Source: Cohnella thermotolerans DSM 17683
Lineage (GTDB): Bacteria > Bacillota > Bacilli > Paenibacillales > Paenibacillaceae
DNA: 64,000 bases
Assembly: GCF_000429825.1 (NCBI RefSeq)
Contig: NZ_AUCP01000023.1
Span: 1 to 64,000, forward strand
Reading direction: 5' to 3'
Shown: in pieces, positions 60,101 through 64,000 of the stretch
Position numbering within the stretch: the first letter of the stretch is position 1
Layout of the letters: every line of letters begins with the position of its first letter
Made by a program: the position numbers and the translations under genes
Notes under the pieces: generated by a model
What the model was told of the DNA's origin: nothing
The model's database searches: none
The model's input: only the letters and a program-made list of their open reading frames with translations

Positions 60101-60547
60101 TATGGTGCTGTCGATGCGGAACAGGTTCGTCCCGGCTTCGAGACCGAAGCCGCCTCCGAAGTTGGCGAGGAAGTCGGCGGTCGGAACCTCTTGGTTCGCC
60201 GAGTTCATCACCCAGAACACGACCGCCTGCCGCGACGGAATATCGACGGCGGCGCCCTCGCTCTCGCCGGTCAACGGCCAGGCCGTACGGGTGCTGCCAT
60301 AGGAATAGACGATGCTGTAATCGTTGAAATGAATCGTTTCCTGCGAATTGTTATAAACCTCGATAAATTCATACCCGTCGGAGCCGCTCACATTCGTCGT
60401 ATCCGGCACGAGTTCCGTAATGAGCAGCTTCGGCACCTTCGAATAGTCGAACGCCGCCTCGGCAGAGGCCTTGTGCCCCGCTCCGTACGGCGTCAACAAG
60501 CCGAGCAGCAAGCTGCCGGCCATGAGGCGCGAAGTCCATTGCCGCAA
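54149..60547 (-). CDS. Giant S-layer-anchored phosphoesterase with lamin-tail domains
   Basis: This secreted protein has 2,132 aa. A signal peptide (LMAGSLLLGLLTPYGAGHKA, with cleavage near residue 30) is followed by three lamin-tail domains (about residues 40, 365 and 670, each opening LLITELVPDTTN or similar), Ig-like linkers, and a calcineurin-like phosphoesterase (about 1450-1720: WMSDTQYY, HTGDVVDDW, AGNHDVDH, CGHYHDAEDK). A fibronectin III domain (about 1830) and three SLH domains (about 1950, 2010, 2075) bind the cell-wall polymer. The first metal motif is SDTQ where DxH is usual. It resembles Bacillus YvnB in domain choice. Likely an extracellular phosphate or nucleic-acid scavenging enzyme. 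I use a TTG start at 60547 with AAAGGA 6 bases upstream; an ATG at 60631 lacks a site. Confidence 0.88.
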   Translation of the reverse strand: MRQWTSRLMAGSLLLGLLTPYGAGHKASAEAAFDYSKVPKLLITELVPDTTNVSGSDGYEFIEVYNNSQETIHFNDYSIVYSYGSTRTAWPLTGESEGAAVDIPSRQAVVFWVMNSANQEVPTADFLANFGGGFGLEAGTNLFRIDSTIGGTTAGGMHNSNPRTLSIVDRHGNTVVSASYQNDDQTKPDKGIFYSYPTDGSTEMAMVTTGEMAAGLAPATPGAVEEALVPAYTYDEPGAQPADPEPTEPAPTGLHIDHTPVTEASLSADLKIGATVSGAAGEPAAKLFYKPASANDYAELAMTRSDGESTETGSVFEAAIPKEALTEAGLQYYIEATDGSGKLQTDVYNVTVSGSGQEDLSDRPPLLITELAPDTANVTGASADAYEFIEVYNNSTRTINLKDYKLIYRYTNQTPAKDVQWPTGDVPIPSGQAVALWIINGSNDALTAADFNANFGTSLTLGTDLFRISNDGMANGGQRSLVIQDARGQDLVAAHYETDAQTVANKGIFFRYPDSGSIEMAMISAGTEAATPGSVTVDQVPGKRVELPETSPNDPPVITHTPVTTASPEANLTISATVTDAALGASENEVLNVTLYYKSASQSLFSSIPMGAKPGGLYEGQIPKSALAESEIQYYIEATDGTNTVKTDLYPVTVQLGDFDPSKVPPLLVTELVPDSTNVGSADGYEFIEIYNNSNQAINLKNYKLYYRYTDSGPDADIVWPTDSEEMIIPSRQTFVFWVINSANGAKTADDFNAVYGTDLKENVNLFRIYSDGMANSSKRGVAIGTNTHVDISAAYYNGTIDSQTVANKGIVYKYPSNGSTEMIMLSAGTEAATPGTVSGDQVPAVPVSLPEDTTEPTIADTTGLQEISQSNDLHLSADASDDQSVKSVALYYKNDSASDYTKRYLYFDYDDQNYQYTIYAPDLIGHSSIQYYYVVSDGTNEVTSATHTIAITGGADRSPLRLNLKDGDFVNGTFLIKGTAESAGPDSLTLKVDGQDVSSSTYHALERDATFAFEANSVNYYFKNGVTIGQEILYTFQDPINSYTTLSVPIAAERLQSGDNVISIRAGTKASPFDDRKEENKDDFTVRNVRLVLSDGTQVYDSAYSDPAAEIKMGDSSGRLEAVDFRFKLPDGLLKSKAYSWNTASAGDGEHTITAAGSGGSKVQAKVYVDNTAPSIAASVEDGKTYRGPFELKATIADALSGVKSTEATLDGKSVELPYATSSSKLGGGTHVLVIAATDNVGNKAEKTISFSVPNENPLPPELVAPANDSSGVDANGKLTVKVTDPSGDPMKVSFYKGYKYDAAHRAGIAGYRNASDVEPPKTIAAAGEQALTEEEWAKLAAEDGNYLTEDSKEKFPYHRFDVELDKSVQATDEVVIDWKGKSLEGRKVSLYAWSPSESKYVQLDSKIAGAEPFALSASVEAGEYAPDGKIHVLVQDERPVSEDPYDFSFVWMSDTQYYSESYPYIYSGNTQWIVDNKDKMNIKYVLHTGDVVDDWDQEYQWIEADKDMKTLEAAGIPYGVLAGNHDVDHQYSDYSQFYKYFGADRFANVPTYGGTYLNNRGHYDLISAGGVDFIAIYMGWDIRDQDIEWINEVLKQYPDRKAILNFHEYLLVSANRAPISDVIYEKVVVPNKNVFMVLCGHYHDAEDKVDMIDDDGDGVPDREVHQILADYQGAEKGGLGYIRLLQFDTANNKVHVKTYSPYLDDYNYYDPKEYPGKDEFDIHTDLKAMDKQVATDYFGVRVYSSTAIGSQSEAASGSAASVSWTGLQAGAYYQWYATAEDANSGFTRSDIWGFTAGEGSGASDTAAPAWGTGAKLTASAKSSSAITLKWPAAKDDTAVSAYRIYKNGQLAATVSGSVLSYRATGLASSTAYRFKVEAGDAAGNWTTDGPEATFRTNAKSEPGDANAGTPDSSGSNGTTEPTAPTVPVTPAEPTEPTEPPVPAGELPFKDVDGKADWAKEAIGALYRLGIVQGTSQTTFEPKKNITRADFMALLVRLLDLRADFDSNFSDVSPSDYYYDAIGVVRRLGIATGTGGNRFNPREEITRQDMMVLLARALEVTGKLKLSGTASDVSGYRDHSAIASYAADAVAAMEGAGIVEGDGTALRPTGKATRAETAQIVYRIYGMLNPQ

Positions 60548-60617
60548 TGATGGTCCTTTCAAAATAGCGCACGCTCCGTTCCTTATGTACTCAGGGAAAT
60601 CTGAACCGCCAGGCTCC

Positions 60618-60664
60618 CTACAAATTTTCATTGTAGGAACGGAATATTTGCTTCGTTCGCGAAC
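60618..60664. promoter_or_regulatory. Palindromes upstream of the S-layer phosphoesterase
   Basis: CTACAA / TTGTAG (60618-60635) and the perfect 10-bp palindrome GTTCGCGAAC (60655-60664) stand 70-120 bases before the start codon, where control sites would be expected. No clear SigA promoter is seen. Confidence 0.35.
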
Positions 60665-60825
60665 AATGTAAATCGGACGTAAAGGGGCGAAGCTTGCCGA
60701 ATGGCTTATCTGGCAGCCGGCCGTTCACTCCTTCGCCACATGCTTCCAAATGGCGATTATGATATGATAGTTTCGAGACTTGGACGGCCTCGTCCGTTCA
60801 GGGGCAACAACTGGAGGGGATCGTC

Positions 60826-61206
60826 ATTATTAGAAAAGGGTCATTTCTCGCGGCGACGGCGCTCGCTCTCGTTCTGGCGCTGTCGGCATGCGGGGGCGGG
60901 GGCGCGAGCGACGAAGCGGCATCGAAAAGCGAAGCGACGGAAGCTTCCGAGCATCTGGTCGTGAAAGCGTCCAATTGGAAGTTCGACCAGGCCGAATACA
61001 CCATTCCGAAAGATACGCCCGTCGAGATCAAGCTCGTCAACGACGAAGGCGCCCACGGCTTGCAAATCAAGGGAGCGGGCGTCAATCTGAGCAACGGCAA
61101 GACGTCCCAGATCGTAACGCTGGCCGCCGGCACCTACGAGATGAAATGCAGCATCGTCTGCGGCACGGGACATCTGAACATGACGGCCAAGCTGATCGTG
61201 CAATGA
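60826..61206 (+). CDS. CuA-type cupredoxin lipoprotein (non-standard start codon)
   Basis: The protein has about 126 aa. A lipoprotein signal (FLAATALALVLALSAC, Cys about 22) precedes a Gly/Ser/Glu-rich linker and a cupredoxin domain resembling the soluble part of cytochrome oxidase subunit II. The CuA ligands are in CSIVCGTGHLNM (C108, C112, H116, M119) with an upstream His in EGAHGLQI. It could store copper or carry electrons outside the membrane. Between the in-frame stop at 60760 and the signal peptide there is no ATG, GTG or TTG. GGAGGGG stands 6 bases before an ATT (60826), and AGGGG stands 6 bases before a CTG (60811). I use ATT, with CTG as the alternative. A terminator follows at once. 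Confidence 0.8.
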   Translation: MIRKGSFLAATALALVLALSACGGGGASDEAASKSEATEASEHLVVKASNWKFDQAEYTIPKDTPVEIKLVNDEGAHGLQIKGAGVNLSNGKTSQIVTLAAGTYEMKCSIVCGTGHLNMTAKLIVQ

Positions 61207-61208
61207 AG

Positions 61209-61246
61209 CGAACGGCATCCCGCATGCGGGATGCCGTTCGTTTTTT
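61209..61246 (+). terminator. Terminator of the cupredoxin gene
   Basis: A 32-bp perfect palindrome (61209-61240; arms CGAACGGCATCCCGCA and its complement), followed by six T. It can also end the chemoreceptor gene on the other strand. Confidence 0.93.
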
Positions 61247-61250
61247 AGGG

Positions 61251-63281
61251 CTATACGCGGAAACGAATCAGCAGCTCCTTCAGCCGTTCGGACAGGGCGG
61301 CGAGCCGCTGCGCGTGCTCCACGAGGCGGGAGCTGATCTCCGCCTGCTCTCCCGTCATAGCCGCCACCTCCTGGACCGAGGCGGTCGACTGCTCGGATAC
61401 CGCCCCGACGCTCATGATCGTCTCCTGCAGCGACTGCTGCGCCGAATTCATTTTCCGAATTTTCTCCGTCGTTTCATTCAAGCTCTCCTCGAACTCGACC
61501 ATGCGGCTGCCGACTTCTCCGATCAGGTTTTCCGTCCGGACAATCGCTTTGAATTGCTCTTCGAACCATGGCTTCGCGCGGTCCATCTCCTCCGTCGTTC
61601 CCTGAATGTCGCCCGCCATCGACTGCATCCATTCGGCTACCCGCCCTAGGTTGCTCTCCGATTCCTTGGCCAGATTGCCCATCTCCTGGGCGATCACCTG
61701 AAAGCCTTTGCCCAAAGCGCCGACCCGGCTCGCCTCGATGGAAGCGTTGAGCGACAAGATGTTCGTCTGCCTCGCCAGCCGGTTCAATTGTTCCAGCAAT
61801 TCCGCCACGGAAGCGGTTTGCCGGCTCAGCGCCGCCATCCGTTCGTTGATGGCGCGGTTCGCTTCCTCCACCTTGCCCGTCGTTTCGGACAAATTCCGCA
61901 GCTGCAGCTGCCCTTCTTCTCCCGCGCGTCTCACTTCGGCCGCCTTCGCTTCCATGACGCCGTTCGCCTCGATAACGCCGCCGACGGCCCCCATAATTTC
62001 TTCCGCCAGCACGACGCCCCGCTCCGCGTCGGCCGCCAGCGAAACGGCGCCTTCCGATATGCCGCGGGTCGAATCGGCGATATGGCTTGCCGACGACGCG
62101 TTTTGCCTGGACTCCTGTTCCACGTAAGCCGCCGTCTCGAACACCGATGCCGCCGATTCGACCGTCTCCCGGATGAGCCGGCTCGTATTGGCCATCATCT
62201 CGTTGAAATGGGCGCCCAGCTTCCCGATCTCGTCCTTGCGGCGGCTTTGGGGAGCCCGTCCGGTCAAATCCCCGCCAGCGGCCCGTTCCATCAGCTTCGT
62301 AATGCTTGTGACCGGACGCGCGATCATTCGGACGACGGCCCACCCGAGCAGCGCGGCGAAGACGGCCGCCCCAAAGGCGGCGTAAACGGTCACTTGGGCA
62401 ATCCGGACCGTGTCCTTCGTCAGCAGGCTCTGCGGAACGGTGCCGACGAGCGACCAGCCGGTTCCTTCCAGCGGATATTCGGCCACAATCTGCTTCCCGC
62501 CGGCAGCGCCGGCGTCCGCCCCTTCGCCCGTCCCGATCCCGGAAGGCTGCGCCAGCTTCGCGTAATCCGGATGGTAGACGAAGCGGCCGTTCCCGTCCAG
62601 AACGAACAGGCTCGCGCCAGCCACGCCCCCCAGACCGGCCGCCAGCGACTTCAGCTTCACCTCGATCGCGAGAACCCCGGCATCCTCGCCGGTCTGCGGA
62701 TTCCGGATCAAGCGGGCGAGCAGGATGGACGGCTCCGGCTTGTATGTATCGTTCGTTTTGACAAAGCCCTTGCCTTCGCCTTGCGAAGCCAGCCAGAGCG
62801 GCTGGCCGTTCGCCTGAACCGCCTGCGCCACCCATTCCGCCTGGTAGGCGTCGCCGGCTACGCCTTTTCCTTCGCTCGTCACGCCGCCTCCGTCGTAAAG
62901 CACCGCGATCGAGCCGATCACCGAAGAATCCGCCTGGGCCGAACGGAACGAGTCCGCAATCCGCCCGGCGAGCGCGATCCGCTCGCTTGTGTCGTTCGAC
63001 CGGCGCAGTTGTTGCACGTTTTGGGCGAACGTTTTGTCGACGGCCAGCTTCTTCGAAGCGCTGACAACACTGTCAAGCGTCAGTACGACGTTTTCGCCGG
63101 TTTTGGCGATCGTCTCCTCGAACGAAGTTTGCGCTTGCTTGACAATGATGCCTTTGGAAATTTGGTACGACAGGACGCCGACGATGCATACGAAAGCGAC
63201 AATGCCCGCAAAAAACGCGATAAAAAGCTTGCTTCCCACGCTCAATCCGCCGCGAAAGCGAATAAATCCGGCAAATTTCAT
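61251..63281 (-). CDS. Methyl-accepting chemotaxis protein
   Basis: The protein has 676 aa. A first membrane helix (about 18-40), an extracellular dCache-like sensor domain (about 41-300, with VLAIEVKLKSLA and SLFVLDGNGRFVYHPDY), a second membrane helix (about 305-325), a HAMP domain (IARPVTSITKLMERAAGGDL) and a long cytoplasmic coiled-coil signalling domain are visible. The hairpin tip reads LNRLARQTNILSLNASIEAS, slightly different from the usual E..R.....FAVVA core. It senses a small molecule and controls the CheA kinase. GGGGGC stands about 8 bases before the ATG. No other chemotaxis gene is near. Confidence 0.92.
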   Translation of the reverse strand: MKFAGFIRFRGGLSVGSKLFIAFFAGIVAFVCIVGVLSYQISKGIIVKQAQTSFEETIAKTGENVVLTLDSVVSASKKLAVDKTFAQNVQQLRRSNDTSERIALAGRIADSFRSAQADSSVIGSIAVLYDGGGVTSEGKGVAGDAYQAEWVAQAVQANGQPLWLASQGEGKGFVKTNDTYKPEPSILLARLIRNPQTGEDAGVLAIEVKLKSLAAGLGGVAGASLFVLDGNGRFVYHPDYAKLAQPSGIGTGEGADAGAAGGKQIVAEYPLEGTGWSLVGTVPQSLLTKDTVRIAQVTVYAAFGAAVFAALLGWAVVRMIARPVTSITKLMERAAGGDLTGRAPQSRRKDEIGKLGAHFNEMMANTSRLIRETVESAASVFETAAYVEQESRQNASSASHIADSTRGISEGAVSLAADAERGVVLAEEIMGAVGGVIEANGVMEAKAAEVRRAGEEGQLQLRNLSETTGKVEEANRAINERMAALSRQTASVAELLEQLNRLARQTNILSLNASIEASRVGALGKGFQVIAQEMGNLAKESESNLGRVAEWMQSMAGDIQGTTEEMDRAKPWFEEQFKAIVRTENLIGEVGSRMVEFEESLNETTEKIRKMNSAQQSLQETIMSVGAVSEQSTASVQEVAAMTGEQAEISSRLVEHAQRLAALSERLKELLIRFRV

Positions 63282-63417
63282 GATGCTGCCCCCAATATGT
63301 GGTATTTGTTATCATTATATTATGTCGAATTAAATCTAACAACGATAACATTTTGTAGAAAATGAACAACTTTTATTTGCCAACGTCTGTTAATTGCTCC
63401 ACAGGGGGCGCACTTTG

Positions 63418-63540
63418 GTAGCGATCTGCTACCTAACGCGTCCGGCGACCCGCGGCCGGTGCCGCTACAGCAGCGATTCGCTACTTCACTCATCGGGCGC
63501 CTCACGCCTAGCGCCGCTTTGGCAGCGATTCGCTGCTTAA
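63418..63540. repeat. Three-copy repeat, period 52 bp, palindromic core
   Basis: Cores AGCGATCTGCT (63420), AGCGATTCGCT (63472) and AGCGATTCGCT (63524) are 52 bp apart. The third lies in the perfect palindrome GCAGCGATTCGCTGC. The DNA between cores is poorly conserved apart from CGCnnCTTTGG or CCGCTACAG before the core. Confidence 0.65.
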
Positions 63541-63666
63541 CCCCGCCCACCCGCCCGGCAGCGAGCCGAACGTCGGCAAGAAGCCACGAATCGGCCCCCC
63601 AATCACCCTCCCGCCGTCGTCTCGATCCGCTTCCGTCGCACAGCACGCTTCCTCCGGCCGACAAGC

Positions 63667-63705
63667 AAAAGCTCCTTCGTCGTCCGAAGACGCCGAAGGA
63701 GCTTT
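63667..63705 (-). terminator. Terminator-like hairpin at the right edge
   Basis: AAAGCTCCTTCG / CGAAGGAGCTTT stem with a 14-base interior, T-run on the minus strand (TTTTG). It may end a minus-strand gene beginning right of the window. Confidence 0.6.
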
Positions 63706-64000
63706 ACACCAAGAACCGCCCGGGGAGTTCGTTCGCTGCCGGTCCGGCATCCCTCGCGGGAGCCGCTCGCCCTAACGAACACGGCGATCGTTATTTGCCC
63801 CAAAAACGCGTTTTCCACACACCAACGAACCGACGAACCGTTAAAATCCGGATTTTCTTGAACGGGGCATCGCTTTAAACGAATAAGGGTTCCTCCGTTC
63901 GTTAAGTTTCCCCAACAGGCTTTCGAACGCGAAATAAGGGGTCTGGGGTTCGTAAGCTTCTAAAACGTTAAGCCCATACTGTTATGAAAAAAACACGCTT

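Larger units (their letters stand above)
63282..64000. other. Non-coding right-edge region with small repeats
   Basis: I find no frame with a ribosome site and family resemblance in these 719 bases. It holds an AT-rich promoter-like stretch for the chemoreceptor (63282-63400), a three-copy 52-bp repeat (63418-63540), a terminator-like hairpin (63667-63705) and a degenerate ~50-bp series (63789-64000). Confidence 0.5.

Overview
The window reads as chromosomal DNA of a GC-rich, endospore-forming, Gram-positive bacterium of the Paenibacillaceae (Cohnella or Paenibacillus type). The grounds are strong AGGAGG-type ribosome sites, a T-box before thrS, a SAM-I riboswitch before metA, sporulation genes (YtxC, a Spo0E-like phosphatase, two CotF-like coat proteins), S-layer (SLH) anchoring, a lipoteichoic-acid synthase family enzyme and bacterial nitric oxide synthase. 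I see no rRNA, tRNA, CRISPR array, prophage or insertion sequence. The assignment to a family is inference from gene content.

Layout. 1-7.2 kb: the tail of an unknown gene, a candidate 54-aa repeat ORF, a beta-mannosidase, a phospholipase-D-like lipoprotein, and a lacI-thuA-oxidoreductase sugar operon with a LacI-type operator. 7.4-18.5 kb: an LtaS-like synthase; a type III polyketide synthase, methyltransferase and flavoprotein operon that resembles phenolic-lipid operons; a second Gfo/Idh/MocA oxidoreductase; a divergent AraC/MATE pair; a membrane hydrolase; and a ParM-like actin. 18.7-31 kb: M23 peptidase plus bactofilin, trhO, an ECF-like sigma factor, a 3D-domain protein, thrS with its T-box, ytxC, a diguanylate cyclase, mqnC and an EAL protein. 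31-45.8 kb: the metA-metI-metC operon under a SAM-I riboswitch, corA with a long leader, an HRDC protein, nos, a 5'-3' exonuclease, an aminotransferase, a site-2 protease, a YusI-like protein, an RluA-type pseudouridine synthase, and the cobalamin genes pduO-type and cobU-type. 45.9-64 kb: a Spo0E-like protein, alaR-alaT, coat proteins, an operon of mutS2, DUF350, a 27-aa membrane peptide, a zinc-ribbon protein and cysK, then a 2,132-aa S-layer phosphoesterase, a CuA-type cupredoxin lipoprotein with no standard start codon, and a chemoreceptor.

The most unusual signal is not a protein. Two intergenic arrays 23 kb apart (six copies from 21402 and ten copies from 44760) both repeat with a period of exactly 51 bp and share the same hairpin core, GCTCAA-n3-TTGAGC followed by CTCTTT. 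Each contains the same two unit subtypes. One array lies inside the cobalamin gene cluster, and its last copy supplies the stop codon of the cobU-like gene. Several other intergenic spacers hold unrelated short or degenerate tandem repeats (539-610, 10848-10945, 42605-42783, 63418-63540 and perhaps 63789-64000). Spacers in this genome therefore seem unusually prone to small palindromic arrays.

Gene starts were chosen by ribosome-binding site. Several real genes start at TTG or GTG, and one appears to need ATT or CTG.
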